This document shows positions 17,202 to 27,485 of a stretch of DNA of 64,000 nucleotides, piece after piece (positions within the stretch are counted from its first letter, which is position 1; every line of letters begins with the position of its first letter). Under the pieces are notes generated by a model that was not told the DNA's origin, searched no databases, and saw only the letters and a program-made list of their open reading frames with translations. The position numbers and the translations under genes were made by a program. The DNA is taken from contig JAFMHK010000017.1 of NCBI GenBank assembly GCA_017854585.1, positions 1 through 64,000 on the forward strand, read 5' to 3'. Source of the DNA: Paracoccaceae bacterium. GTDB taxonomy: Bacteria; Pseudomonadota; Alphaproteobacteria; Rhodobacterales; Rhodobacteraceae.

Positions 17202-18124
17202 AATGCCGCCAGAATGCTGCGTGCCCGTGCGCTGTCAGCATCCATTTGGGTGATCAGCGCGGGCAGACTGTCAAATTTCGCCTCGCCGCGAAGATAATCA
17301 ACCAAGCCGACCGACACGTGGCGGCCATACAGGTCGCCTTTGAAATCAAAGAGGTGGGTTTCAAGGTTCGGCGTGTCGCGTTCGAACATCGGCCGAATGC
17401 CAAGGTTGGAAACGCCATGATACCGCCCGGCCTGCGGGCCCTCCAACACATCCACCAGCACCGCGTAGACACCGGGTTTGGGGACGTGCAGGCGATCAAG
17501 CGACATGTTCGCAGTCGGATAACCAAGCTCGCGCCCGCGTTTTTCGCCGTGGATCACCGGGCCTTCGATGCGATGCCAATGGCCCAGCATGTTGGCGGCG
17601 ACCTTGGGTTTGCCATCGGTCAGCGCCTGACGGATCGCGGTGGAGGATACGGCCCCCACATCACCCGACAAAAGCGTGGCGATTGTGACGTCAAAGCCCA
17701 TTTCCCTGCCCATGGCGCGCAAACCGTCGGCGGTGCCCAAGCGGTTCTTTCCAAAGCAGAAATCGGCACCAACGACCACGTGGGTCAGGCCCAGCCCTTC
17801 GACCAGCACGTTGCGCGCGAACTGTTCCGCCGACAGTTCCGAAAGGGTCCGGTTGAAGGGAAGTTCATACAACACCTCGACCCCCAGCTTTTCCAGTTGA
17901 TGCGCGCGGGCCTCGGCACCCATCAAGCGGAACGGCGGGGCGCCGGGTGCAAAGAATTCGCGGGGGTGCGGTTCAAACGTCAGCACACCCAGCGGCGCGC
18001 TGTCGTGGCGGGCAAGGTCGATCACATGCTGATGACCCAAATGCACGCCATCGAAGTTCCCGATCGCGGCAGACGCGCCGCGATCCGTTTCAAGCACATA
18101 CTGATGGTCTCGCACGATCCGCAT
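17198..18124 (-). CDS. ribF: Bifunctional riboflavin kinase / FAD synthetase
   Basis: Converts riboflavin to FMN and then to FAD. The 308 residues show the FAD synthetase nucleotidyltransferase site GNFDGVHLGHQHV (22-34), then GADFCFGKNRLGT, and the C-terminal flavokinase domain with GRELGYPTANM and GVYAVLVDV. It starts at ATG 18124 and leads a coupled operon with the YcgN-like and threonine aldolase genes. The AT-rich palindrome at 18179-18228 separates it from the upstream MaoC gene. No FMN riboswitch is seen in front. Confidence 0.95.
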   Translation of the reverse strand: MRIVRDHQYVLETDRGASAAIGNFDGVHLGHQHVIDLARHDSAPLGVLTFEPHPREFFAPGAPPFRLMGAEARAHQLEKLGVEVLYELPFNRTLSELSAEQFARNVLVEGLGLTHVVVGADFCFGKNRLGTADGLRAMGREMGFDVTIATLLSGDVGAVSSTAIRQALTDGKPKVAANMLGHWHRIEGPVIHGEKRGRELGYPTANMSLDRLHVPKPGVYAVLVDVLEGPQAGRYHGVSNLGIRPMFERDTPNLETHLFDFKGDLYGRHVSVGLVDYLRGEAKFDSLPALITQMDADSARARSILAAL

Positions 18125-18178
18125 ATTGCGGACTTAGCCGGGGTCGGGGTCGGGGGCAAGGTGGGGTCGCCTACGGAA

Positions 18179-18228
18179 AAAATAGGTTACAAAGAATTAG
18201 GAAATCGCGAATCTTTGTAACCTATTTT
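18179..18228 (-). terminator. Long AT-rich inverted repeat, probable (bidirectional) terminator
   Basis: Arms of 17 bp (18179-18195 with 18212-18228) built from AAAATAGGTTACAAAG and its complement enclose a 16-nt loop. On the minus strand it begins within the stop codon of the MaoC gene and ends in a run of T, so it can end that transcript before ribF. The low GC content and the GGTTAC core are unlike the GC-rich terminators elsewhere here, so an operator role is also possible. Confidence 0.6.
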
Positions 18229-18671
18229 CAGTCGAACTTGCGTGAGGGGGCCAGAACAACGGCCTCACCTTTCAGCACCATGGTGCCATCGACGGTGCAA
18301 TGGGTCGCCATTGTGACGCGACGCCGGGCGTGGTCGATGGCGGTTACCTGAACTTCGGCATGGACCCGGTCGCCGGGACGGACGGGGGCCATGAATTTAA
18401 GCGTCTGACCCAGATAGACCGTGCCGTGGCCGGGCAGTTGTTCGCCGATCACCGCAGAGATCAGCCCGGCGGTCAGCATCCCATGCGCAATCCGGCCTGC
18501 AAAGATCGTGTCTTGGGCATAGTCTTCGTCCAGATGAACCGGATTATGATCGGTAGATACCTCTGCGAACATCGCGATGTCGCGGTCGGTCACCACCTTG
18601 GACAGGCTGCGCGTCATGCCGATTTCGATATCTTCGATGCAGATTGTGCCACGGGGCATGTTGTCGAGCAT
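18228..18671 (-). CDS. MaoC-like (R)-hydratase
   Basis: A 147-residue hot-dog fold protein of the MaoC dehydratase type. The hydratase-2 motif is clear: FAEVSTDHNPVHLDEDYAQDTIFAGRIAHGML, with the catalytic Asp and His in DHNPVH. VYLGQTLKFMAPVRPGDRVHA follows. Such enzymes hydrate enoyl-CoA or enoyl-ACP, sometimes for polyhydroxyalkanoate supply; the substrate is not known here. Two starts four codons apart are possible (MLDNM or MPRGT). A palindrome flanks the gene on each side. Confidence 0.85.
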   Translation of the reverse strand: MLDNMPRGTICIEDIEIGMTRSLSKVVTDRDIAMFAEVSTDHNPVHLDEDYAQDTIFAGRIAHGMLTAGLISAVIGEQLPGHGTVYLGQTLKFMAPVRPGDRVHAEVQVTAIDHARRRVTMATHCTVDGTMVLKGEAVVLAPSRKFD

Positions 18672-18785
18672 AGCGGGGCCTTTGCACAGATTTGGCCTCT
18701 CATACCCAAAATGGCCGGCTTGCGCAATCCTGTCGGCAACAATATTGCTAAATATGACCACTATTCTGCAAGAAAGTTACGCAGT

Positions 18786-18802
18786 GGTTACCTGAGGTAA
18801 CC
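18786..18802. repeat. GGTTACC palindrome at the end of the HAD gene
   Basis: The 17-bp sequence GGTTACCTGAGGTAACC (plus strand) is a perfect 7-bp inverted repeat with a 3-bp centre. It covers the last codons and stop of the HAD gene and lies 115 bp upstream of the MaoC start. There is no T tract, so it looks more like a protein-binding site than a terminator. The same GGTTAC core occurs in the palindrome after the MaoC gene. Confidence 0.5.
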
Positions 18803-19660
18803 GATCGCATAGCTGGGGTGCGTACCGGACGCCTGAAGAAATGCGTCCAGTTTCGCAGGATCGGGCTGATCCGTGGTGCCCGTGTCCTCCTTGGCGAGGC
18901 CGCCCGAGATGAAAAGCGTATCGATGTTTTCACCGATGCCACCCTGCACATCCGTAAAGATCCCGTCACCCACGGCCAGAATGCGATCATCGGAAATATC
19001 CTTGCCCAGTTGCGCCAGACGGCGGCGGGCAAGGTCATAGACAGGCGGATGGGGCTTGCCGAAATAGAGGCTCTCGCCCCCCATTTCGGTATAGAGCGCG
19101 GCCAGCGCGCCGGCGCACCATTCGCGGCTTTCGCCACGATCCACCACGATGTCAGGATTGGCGCAGAGCAGTTTCAGCCCTTTGGTCTTGGCCAGCAAGA
19201 ACTGGGGCCGCATCACGGACGGATCGGCATGGGAATCGAACGGGCCGGTGCACACGATCCCATCGGCCTCGTTGAGCGGAACCTGCTGGATGTCCATTGC
19301 GTCAGCCACCATGTCCATCGGGGAAAAGAAGCTTTGGTCGTGATCTTCGCCGATGAAATAGACCTTTTGCCCAACGGCGCCGCGCAGCATCGCGGCGCGC
19401 GCACTGTCGCCGGAGGTGGCGATGACATCCCAGCTATCTTGCGGTAGCCCCATTTTTTCAAGTTGGCGTTGAACGCTGGCACGTGGGCGCGGCGCGTTCG
19501 TCAGCAAGACAACGGTTCCCCCGGCGGCGCGAAACGCCTGCAGGGCGGCGACGGCTTCGGCAAAGGGTTCGATGCCATTATGGACGCAGCCCCAGAGATC
19601 GCAGAACAGCGCATCGTAACGGTCGGAGATTTCGGCGAGGGAGCGGATGATCTGGGTCAT
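18788..19660 (-). CDS. TIGR01459-type HAD hydrolase
   Basis: A 290-residue HAD-IIA protein of the alphaproteobacterial TIGR01459-like type. Motif I is unusual, CDLWGCVHNG with Asp21, as in that subfamily, followed by VVLLTNAPRP (motif II), YFGKPHPPVYDLA (motif III lysine) and ILAVGDGIFTDVQGG (motif IV). Relatives of the NagD/4-nitrophenylphosphatase group remove phosphate from small molecules; the substrate here is unknown. The start MTQIIRSLAEIS is chosen by similarity; upstream in-frame sequence runs into the dispersed repeat. Confidence 0.88.
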   Translation of the reverse strand: MTQIIRSLAEISDRYDALFCDLWGCVHNGIEPFAEAVAALQAFRAAGGTVVLLTNAPRPRASVQRQLEKMGLPQDSWDVIATSGDSARAAMLRGAVGQKVYFIGEDHDQSFFSPMDMVADAMDIQQVPLNEADGIVCTGPFDSHADPSVMRPQFLLAKTKGLKLLCANPDIVVDRGESREWCAGALAALYTEMGGESLYFGKPHPPVYDLARRRLAQLGKDISDDRILAVGDGIFTDVQGGIGENIDTLFISGGLAKEDTGTTDQPDPAKLDAFLQASGTHPSYAIGYLR

Positions 19661-19708
19661 GGTCCTGAGCAGGTTTGAAAAAGCTGGCCCCTGCTTAGGC
19701 GGTTCGGC

Positions 19709-19780
19709 CGGGGGGGGCCAGCCCCCCCGTCGCGCTGTGCGCGCCTCCCCCCGGAGTTTGTTGACCAAGATGAAGGGGGA
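19709..19780 (-). repeat. Dispersed 3'-flanking GC-rich repeat, copy C
   Basis: The longest copy: GGGGGGGCCAGCCCCCCC, a second hairpin (GCGCGACAGCGCGC-like), then TCCCCCCGGAGTTTGTTGACCAAGATGAAG. It lies 3' of the cpdB-like gene, with its TTCATCTTGG end towards that gene's stop codon. Confidence 0.75.
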
Positions 19781-19793
19781 GGGCACGGATTTT

Positions 19794-21752
19794 TCACAGG
19801 GCGATGCGGTAGCGCGCAAAGCCATCCGGGCCGTCGCCCGCGGGCGTGATCGCGACGCCTTGCACGTCGTCGAGGTAAGCGGTCGCGGCCGGTCCGGTGT
19901 CGAACAGGACCGTGGTGCCCGCCATCGGCGCAAACGACCAGTTGGCGTCGGCCGAGGGGCTCACGGTGCCCAGTTCCACGATGTAGCGAACAATGACATC
20001 ACGGTTGGTGTCGGGGCCTTCGAACACGGTGGTTTCGGGTGACGCCCCGGGGAAATGGCCGCCGCCACCGGCGCGATAGTTGTTGGTGGCAACGATGAAT
20101 TCCCGGGCCGGGTCAATCGGAGCACCATCATACATCAGGTTGACGATCCGGTGGGCATCGGGGGCCACAACCATGCCGTCATTGTCGTAGCGGGCGGGCT
20201 GGCTGAGGTCGATCTGATAGGTGACGCCATCGATCACGTCGAAGTTGTAGGAGGGGAAATCCGGATTCAGAAGCACCTGATCGGGCTGGCTGGGGATGAT
20301 CTGGTTGAACATCCCGGCAGAGCGTTCCAGCCATTCACGGACCTGTTCCCCGGTGACGCGCACAGCGCGCACCGTATTGGGATAAAGATACAGGTCTGCC
20401 ACGTTGCGGATGGCGATGTCGCCTGCGGGCACATCTGTGAAGTAGTCCGGGCCCCCGCGACCGCCCGCCTTGAAGGGCGCGGCCGCCGACAGGATCGGGA
20501 GGCCTTCGTTTTCGGTGCCCGCCATCATCTGCGCAATATACCACGTCTGGGCGTTCGACACGATCTGCACCGAGGGGTCATCGGCCACCAGGGCGAAGTA
20601 GCTGTGCAGTGGCGCATCCGTCGTGCCGACGGCGCGGCGCACGTAGGCAAGCGTCGCGTCATGTTCGGTTTGCACGGCCGCGAGGATGGCTGGTTCGCTT
20701 TCCACCAGTGCGGTGATGGAGCGGTCTTCTTCACGGCGGAAGATGGGCCGCGCTTCGGACGTATGCGCGGCGATGCGCCATGTGTTGCCATCGCGTTCCA
20801 GCATCAGGTCCACAAGGCCCATATGGCTACCCCAGAACCCGGCCATGGTGGCCGGCTTGCCCATGATGGTCCCGGCGGCCACGTCGACGCCGGGCGTGTC
20901 GGCATAATCGGGGCCGGGGAAGACCCGGTGGTGGTGGCCGGTCAGAATGGCATCGATCCCGTCGAGGGCGGCCAGCGGGACGGATGCGTTTTCCATGCCA
21001 TCCGTATGGTCGGCCGCGCCGATGCCCGAATGGCTGAGTGCGATGATGATCTCGGCGCCCGCCTCTTTCATCTGCGGAATGTAGGCGCGGGCGGTTTCGA
21101 CGATGTCGCGCGTCATCACGCTGCCTTCAAGGTGGCGGCGGTCCCACGTCATGATCTGGGGCGGGACGAAGCCGATCAGCCCGATCCGGATCGGATGCGT
21201 GACGCCCGCACCGTCGGTCAGTTCGCGGTCGAGGATGATGTAGGGGGGGATCAGGGTCGTGTCCTGAGTGGGCGTCGCGCCCATTTCCGTGACGACGTTC
21301 GCGCAGACCATGGGAAAGCCCGCACCGGACAGCGAATTCATCAAGAACGGCAGACCATAGTTGAATTCATGGTTGCCCAATGTTCCCGCGTCGAACCCGA
21401 GCGTGTTCATCGCGGTGATGATCGGGTGGCTGTCGCCCTCGGCCATGCCACGTTCATAGGCGATGTAATCGCCCATCGGGTTTCCCTGAAGGAAGTCGCC
21501 GTTATCCAGCAAGATCGCGTTCGTTGATTCGGCGCGAACGGCGTTGATCAGCGAAGCCGTGCGCGCGAGGCCGACCGTGTCCACCGGACGATCAGCGTAA
21601 TAGTCATACGGAAAGACATGCACGTGCAGGTCCGTGGTTTCCATGATGCGCAGGTGGGCCTGATTGGCTTGTGCCATCGCCGAGAAGGGATGCAGGGCAA
21701 TGAAACTGGCGGTCGTGCCAAGGAACGTGCGGCGGTTGAGGGTAATGGGCAT
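19794..21752 (-). CDS. cpdB: 2',3'-cyclic-nucleotide 2'-phosphodiesterase / 3'-nucleotidase (5'-nucleotidase family)
   Basis: A 652-residue exported nucleotidase of the CpdB/UshA type. The N terminus carries a twin-arginine signal (NRRTFLG at 6-12, then a hydrophobic stretch ending PFSAMAQA). The metallophosphatase domain has the metal motifs [29 protein letters not shown] and LTGHHH. The C-terminal nucleotide-binding domain shows [14 protein letters not shown]. It should release nucleosides and phosphate from nucleotides in the periplasm. The start has GGAGAT upstream. I rank CpdB above plain 5'-nucleotidase from the sequence, but not with certainty. Confidence 0.88.
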   Translation of the reverse strand: MPITLNRRTFLGTTASFIALHPFSAMAQANQAHLRIMETTDLHVHVFPYDYYADRPVDTVGLARTASLINAVRAESTNAILLDNGDFLQGNPMGDYIAYERGMAEGDSHPIITAMNTLGFDAGTLGNHEFNYGLPFLMNSLSGAGFPMVCANVVTEMGATPTQDTTLIPPYIILDRELTDGAGVTHPIRIGLIGFVPPQIMTWDRRHLEGSVMTRDIVETARAYIPQMKEAGAEIIIALSHSGIGAADHTDGMENASVPLAALDGIDAILTGHHHRVFPGPDYADTPGVDVAAGTIMGKPATMAGFWGSHMGLVDLMLERDGNTWRIAAHTSEARPIFRREEDRSITALVESEPAILAAVQTEHDATLAYVRRAVGTTDAPLHSYFALVADDPSVQIVSNAQTWYIAQMMAGTENEGLPILSAAAPFKAGGRGGPDYFTDVPAGDIAIRNVADLYLYPNTVRAVRVTGEQVREWLERSAGMFNQIIPSQPDQVLLNPDFPSYNFDVIDGVTYQIDLSQPARYDNDGMVVAPDAHRIVNLMYDGAPIDPAREFIVATNNYRAGGGGHFPGASPETTVFEGPDTNRDVIVRYIVELGTVSPSADANWSFAPMAGTTVLFDTGPAATAYLDDVQGVAITPAGDGPDGFARYRIAL

Positions 21753-21863
21753 GGGGATCTCCGTTAAATTTTGGGGCAAGCCTAACGGTGATCTTTGAGA
21801 ATTCGCGCCCAAATGTATTGATGGGCCGCGAAAGTCGGCTGCTTTTTGCCGACCGGACGCAAG

Positions 21864-21891
21864 AAAGGCCGCCCTTTCAGGCGGCCTTTTC
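21864..21891 (-). terminator. Intrinsic terminator after the pyrophosphatase gene
   Basis: A 10-bp stem (AAAGGCCGCC at 21864-21873 paired with 21880-21889) with a 6-nt loop and T residues on both strands. It lies about 20 bp after the stop of the pyrophosphatase gene and can work in both directions. Confidence 0.85.
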
Positions 21892-21911
21892 GCATTCACT
21901 TGGCCCTGCCG

Positions 21912-22835
21912 TCACATCGTGAGGTTGGGGATAATCTGTTTCTTGCGGCTGACGACGCCCGGCAAGACCACGGTGTCCGCGTCGCCGCAGACCGTGGCAA
22001 AGCTTGCCTCGGCCACTTTCTTGGTAAGTGCGTTCGGAATGAGCATCGTGGATTCTTCGTTGAGGATATCGACGATAAAAAGCAGCACCTGATCCACGCC
22101 GTCTTCTTGCGCGACCTTGGGCATTGCCGCCATCAGGCCTTCCTTGCGCGACAAGACGGTTTCAGGCGAGGTCGTTTCCAGCACCGAAACCCGGAAAGAT
22201 GTTCCGTCGATCGTGTATTCCTTGCTGTCCATGCGGAGCAATTCGGCGTCCGAGAAGGCCGTGACATCGGATTTGGCAGCGAACATTTCGGCGGCATAGG
22301 TGGGAATGTCGATGTCCAGATCCTTGGCCAGCGCGTGGGCGATTGCGGTGTCTTCGGGGGTGGTTGTCGGGCTGCGGAATTCCAGCGTATCGGACAAGAT
22401 GCACGACAACATCACGCCTTTGATGTTCGTCGGCATCTGCGCGACATCATCGCCGATCATCTTGTACATGATTGTTGCGGTGCAGGCCAACGGCTCCATC
22501 CGGATGTCTATCGGGCCTTTGGTTTCCAGCCCCCCAACAAGTTTGTGATGGTCGATGATGCCTTTAATGTCGGCGGCATTGATACCTTCGGGCAGTTCTG
22601 CCGGATTGTTGGTATCGACGATGACCACGGGGGTGCCTGCGGCCACATCGGCAATGATTTCCGGTTTGTCGAGGTTCCACCGGGTCAGCATGAAGGCCGC
22701 CTCGGTGTTGGGTTCGCCCAGCAGGCGCGGTTCGGCCACTTCGCCTTTGATCTGGGAAAGATACCAAGCCCAGATGATCGGGGAGCCTGTGGAATCGGTA
22801 TCGGGTGATTTGTGCCCGAAGACGAGGGTTGTCAT
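21912..22835 (-). CDS. ppaC: Manganese-dependent inorganic pyrophosphatase (family II)
   Basis: Hydrolyses pyrophosphate to phosphate in the cytoplasm. The 307 residues show the DHH-family pattern: FGHKSPDTDST at the N terminus, VIVDTNNPAE, the metal triad in GIIDHHKLVG (DHH at 95-97), and the C-terminal DHHA2 domain with VLSRKEGLMAAM and PGVVSRKKQIIPNL. Family II enzymes are scattered among bacteria; their presence in the Rhodobacter group is known. A 540-bp gap to groES lies upstream, and a strong terminator follows. Confidence 0.95.
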   Translation of the reverse strand: MTTLVFGHKSPDTDSTGSPIIWAWYLSQIKGEVAEPRLLGEPNTEAAFMLTRWNLDKPEIIADVAAGTPVVIVDTNNPAELPEGINAADIKGIIDHHKLVGGLETKGPIDIRMEPLACTATIMYKMIGDDVAQMPTNIKGVMLSCILSDTLEFRSPTTTPEDTAIAHALAKDLDIDIPTYAAEMFAAKSDVTAFSDAELLRMDSKEYTIDGTSFRVSVLETTSPETVLSRKEGLMAAMPKVAQEDGVDQVLLFIVDILNEESTMLIPNALTKKVAEASFATVCGDADTVVLPGVVSRKKQIIPNLTM

Positions 22836-23276
22836 GGGTTGTGTCCCTGCAAATGCTGACGAAATTCGCGGCCCTTCTAGCGGCGTGTGGCCGGGTTGTC
22901 ACGGGGAAGTGCGTCGCGGGGCGGTTCGGGTGGTGGGCGTGGATCGGACGCGCGCGCGGATCGGACCGCGACCGCAGGTCCGAGAGGTGCGTTTTGAGTA
23001 ACCTTTTTGAGTGCTCGTGGGGGGCTGGTTATGCGGGGAAACATGCGGCTGGCGGCGCTGAGGAGGCATGGCAGCGGGCGTCGTCTTTCCCCGATCAGGG
23101 AGGCAGTGCCACCGGGAGCCATTGGTGTCGCCCCATGCCGAATGATAGTGTGAAAACGGTTGCAGGGGGTGCAACGCGTGCAGGTGCAAAGGCATCATTC
23201 CTTTGAACGTGGGGCTCATGACGCGAAAGCCTCATGAGCCGAAATCGTATCCGTAAAATTCTGCGGTTCAGGGTTG
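22836..23276. other. Intergenic region between ppaC and the groESL promoter
   Basis: About 440 bp without a supportable gene. Reading frames here are short and lack a ribosome site or familiar protein sequence. It must hold the ppaC promoter at its left end. At 23213-23240 there is a perfect 9-bp inverted repeat, GGCTCATGA and TCATGAGCC with a 10-bp centre, about 36 bp before the groESL -35 element. Confidence 0.6.
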
Positions 23277-23304
23277 TTGACACCCCGCGCTACGCTGCTT
23301 ATCT
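23277..23304 (+). promoter_or_regulatory. groESL promoter
   Basis: TTGACA at 23277-23282 is followed after 16-17 bp by TTATCT/TATCTG. The CTTATCT at the -10 position is also compatible with an alphaproteobacterial RpoH promoter, which would fit heat-shock control. The CIRCE operator starts ten bases downstream, over the expected transcription start. Confidence 0.65.
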
Positions 23305-23313
23305 GCTGCCTCG

Positions 23314-23340
23314 TTAGCACTCGGCGAGACTGAGTGCTAA
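23314..23340 (+). promoter_or_regulatory. CIRCE operator (HrcA binding site)
   Basis: A perfect CIRCE: TTAGCACTC, nine bases, GAGTGCTAA. The pairing extends outwards on both sides (CTCG/CGAG and beyond) to about 15-bp arms over 23308-23346. HrcA binds this element to repress groESL. The hrcA gene is not in the window. Confidence 0.97.
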
Positions 23341-23375
23341 CGAGGCGAAACACGAACCTAAGGAGTGTTCGAGAA

Positions 23376-23663
23376 ATGGCATTCACACCGCTGCATGACC
23401 GCGTGCTTGTTGAGCGCATTGAAGGCGACGACAAAACCAAAGGCGGGCTGATCATTCCCGATAGCGCCAAGGAAAAGCCGGCCGAAGGGCTGGTTGTGGC
23501 TGTTGGCGCAGGCGCCAAGGATGAAGATGGCGATCGTATCGCCATGGACGTCAAGGCCGGCGACAAGATTTTGTTCGGCAAATGGTCGGGCACCGAAGTT
23601 ACGATCGATGGCAAAGAGCTGCTGATCATGAAGGAAAGCGACATCCTCGGCCTGATCGCCTGA
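23376..23663 (+). CDS. groS: Co-chaperonin GroES
   Basis: The 95-residue lid of the GroEL folding chamber. [17 protein letters not shown] is the usual start, [13 protein letters not shown] forms the mobile loop, and [17 protein letters not shown] follows. AAGGAG lies about ten bases before the ATG. It is the first gene of the groES-groEL operon, under the CIRCE element directly upstream, so heat and misfolded protein should induce it. Confidence 0.98.
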   Translation: MAFTPLHDRVLVERIEGDDKTKGGLIIPDSAKEKPAEGLVVAVGAGAKDEDGDRIAMDVKAGDKILFGKWSGTEVTIDGKELLIMKESDILGLIA

Positions 23664-23694
23664 GCGGACGCTTTCCAAATCAACAATAGGATAG

Positions 23695-25344
<1,650 letters not shown>

Positions 25345-25371
25345 GACGCGTCACAACGCGTTGGGAATATG

Positions 25372-25404
25372 AAAGGGGGCCGCATGATGCGGCCCCTTTT
25401 TCTT
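25372..25404 (+). terminator. Intrinsic terminator of groESL
   Basis: GGGGCCGCAT at 25376-25385 pairs with ATGCGGCCCC at 25387-25396 and is followed by TTTTTCTTT. It begins 28 bp after the groL stop codon. Confidence 0.92.
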
Positions 25405-25446
25405 TGCGCGTGCAGCGGGCAGATTGCGAAAAATGGAGGGTGCAAG

Positions 25447-26292
25447 ATGGAACGGATCGGAATTATCGGGCTGGGCCGCATGGGCAGCGCCATCGGCGCG
25501 CGATACGCGGCGCAGGGGCGGGACGTGGTCGGTTGGACCCGATCCGGGCGTGCCGTGGACGGCGTGCCGCAAGCCGGCGATCTTGCGGAGTTGGTGGCGC
25601 GCGCCGACGCGCTGGTACTCAGCCTGTTTGACGACGTGGCCGTTGCGGCCATGCTGGATGCGCTGTTGCAACAAGATATCACCGGCAAGGTGATCGTGGA
25701 GACCAGCACTGTGGTGCCCTCGGTTCTGACGGGCCGGATCGATGCGATCATGGCGCGCGGCGCGATGGCCGTGGATGCCCCCATTTCCGGCGGGCCAGAG
25801 CTTGTCGCCGCCGGAAATTGCGGCATCTTCATCGGCGGCACGCCCGAGGCTGCCACGCGGGCACTGGCGGCACTGGCGCCGCTGTCGGGTCGTATCTTTC
25901 ACCTTGGGCCATTGGGGTCCGGGCTGGTTATGAAGACGATCAACAATGGGATTGTCCAATCCTACATGGCTGGACTTGCCGAACAGATTCGCGTGGCCAA
26001 GCGCGCTGGGCTGCCGTTGGAAACGGCCCTGACGATCTTGTTCGGCGGTCCGGCGTCCATTCCGGTGTTACGTGACCGTCTGCCCAAGATGCTTGGGCAG
26101 GATGACACCGTGGGGTTCACAATTTCGGGGTTGGAAAAGGACAACGATGTTTTTCAGTGCGTCGCGGCGGAACTGGGCGTCGAGACCCCGACACTGCGGG
26201 CGGCAGCGGCCTTGATCGGCGGCGGTATGAGCGCGGGCCTGTCCGAGGCCGATGGGGCGATGTTGTTTGCACAAGCCTATCGCGATGCCTGA
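25447..26292 (+). CDS. NAD(P)-dependent oxidoreductase, 3-hydroxyisobutyrate dehydrogenase family
   Basis: A 281-residue beta-hydroxyacid dehydrogenase-like protein. The Rossmann motif is IGIIGLGRMGSAIG (4-17), the substrate loop is VDAPISGGPELVAAG, and the catalytic lysine lies in SGLVMKTINNGI. It could reduce or oxidise a hydroxyacid such as 3-hydroxyisobutyrate, tartronate semialdehyde or glyoxylate; the sequence does not decide. AATGGAGGG precedes the start. It begins after the groESL terminator and is followed at 53 bp by the PhnM gene in the same direction. Confidence 0.87.
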   Translation: MERIGIIGLGRMGSAIGARYAAQGRDVVGWTRSGRAVDGVPQAGDLAELVARADALVLSLFDDVAVAAMLDALLQQDITGKVIVETSTVVPSVLTGRIDAIMARGAMAVDAPISGGPELVAAGNCGIFIGGTPEAATRALAALAPLSGRIFHLGPLGSGLVMKTINNGIVQSYMAGLAEQIRVAKRAGLPLETALTILFGGPASIPVLRDRLPKMLGQDDTVGFTISGLEKDNDVFQCVAAELGVETPTLRAAAALIGGGMSAGLSEADGAMLFAQAYRDA

Positions 26293-26345
26293 ACCGTGAC
26301 CGATCAGGGGTTTTCCTTGGCCGTGAATTGGCCCAACAAGCTGGC

Positions 26346-27485
26346 ATGAGTTTGCCGCCAATCCGCTTTGTGAATGCCCGTGTGCTGACCCCGGAAGGGT
26401 TGGTCGCACAGCCTGTGACCATTGCCGATGGTGTGATCGCCGATGGCCCGGCACGCGAGGTTGACCTGTCGGGTTTGGTGGTTCTGCCGGGCATCGTCGA
26501 TGCCCATGGCGACGGGTTCGAACGGCACCTTGCGCCCCGCCGGGGGGCCGCCACCGATCTGGGTCAAGGCCTGCGCGCGGTTGAGGGTGAACTGGCCGCC
26601 AATGGGATCACGACGGCAATGCTGGCCCAGTTCTGGAGCTGGGAAGGTGGGATGCGCAGCCCGAAATTCGCCCAAGCCCTATGCGCGGCCCTTCAAGCCC
26701 ATGACGCCCGCGCCTGTCTGCGCGTACAACTGCGGTTCGAGGTTGGTTGCCACGCGGATTTCGACGCAGCGCTTGCGATGATCGACCAATATGGCATCGG
26801 CTATGTGGTCTTGAACGACCACCTCCCGCATGAGGCTATTGCCAAGGGGCGTCCGCCACCGGGCCTGACCGGTCAGGCCCTGAAATCCGGTCGATCGCCT
26901 GATGATCATCGGGCGCTGATTGAACGGTTGATCGGCGATGCGGGCGCGGCACATGCGGCGTTGCCCAGCCTTGTTGCGGCGTTGACAGGGCGTGGCGTGC
27001 GGGTGGGCAGCCATGATGATGGCAACAGCGACGACCGCGCCGCATTGCGTGCGATGAACGTCACGATCACGGAATTTCCGCTGACTGCCGATGTGGCCGC
27101 CGCCGCCCATGCAGCTGGTGACAGGGTGGTGCTGGGCGCGCCAAATGTCGTGCGTGGGGGAAGCCACAAGAAGGGCGGGATGAACGCGCGTGATGTGGTG
27201 TTGGCGGCACATTGCGACGCGCTCGCCTCGGATTATCACTATCCCGCGCCGCTTGGTGCGGTGCGGGCTCTGCTGGCGCAAGGATGGTCGCTGTCCGAGG
27301 CGTGGCCACTGGTGTCGTCGGGGCCAGCCAGGCTGTTGGGAATGGCGGATCGGGGCAGCCTGATCAAAGGGAGCCGCGCCGATCTGATTGTCGTTGATCA
27401 AGGCTTGCGGCAGGTGCAGGCCACGATTGCCGGCGGCGTGTTCACCCATGCGATGGGCGAGATGGTAGAAAGATTAATTGCATGA
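26346..27485 (+). CDS. phnM: PhnM-like alpha-D-ribose 1-methylphosphonate 5-triphosphate diphosphatase
   Basis: A 379-residue amidohydrolase most like PhnM, which removes pyrophosphate from ribose 1-alkylphosphonate 5-triphosphate in the C-P lyase pathway. The metal-binding start is LPGIVDAHGDGFERH (47-61), with the ERH typical of PhnM, and later GSHDDGNSDD and LASDYHYPAPL carry further ligands. No other C-P lyase gene is in the window, so it may be a paralogue with another substrate. Its stop overlaps the next gene as ATGA, which links it to an EamA permease. Confidence 0.78.
   Translation: MSLPPIRFVNARVLTPEGLVAQPVTIADGVIADGPAREVDLSGLVVLPGIVDAHGDGFERHLAPRRGAATDLGQGLRAVEGELAANGITTAMLAQFWSWEGGMRSPKFAQALCAALQAHDARACLRVQLRFEVGCHADFDAALAMIDQYGIGYVVLNDHLPHEAIAKGRPPPGLTGQALKSGRSPDDHRALIERLIGDAGAAHAALPSLVAALTGRGVRVGSHDDGNSDDRAALRAMNVTITEFPLTADVAAAAHAAGDRVVLGAPNVVRGGSHKKGGMNARDVVLAAHCDALASDYHYPAPLGAVRALLAQGWSLSEAWPLVSSGPARLLGMADRGSLIKGSRADLIVVDQGLRQVQATIAGGVFTHAMGEMVERLIA

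Noticed and set aside
22805..23206. Overlapping open frames between ppaC and groES
   Set aside because: They begin inside ppaC or lack a ribosome site, and their sequences are unlike any protein I know; treated as non-coding.
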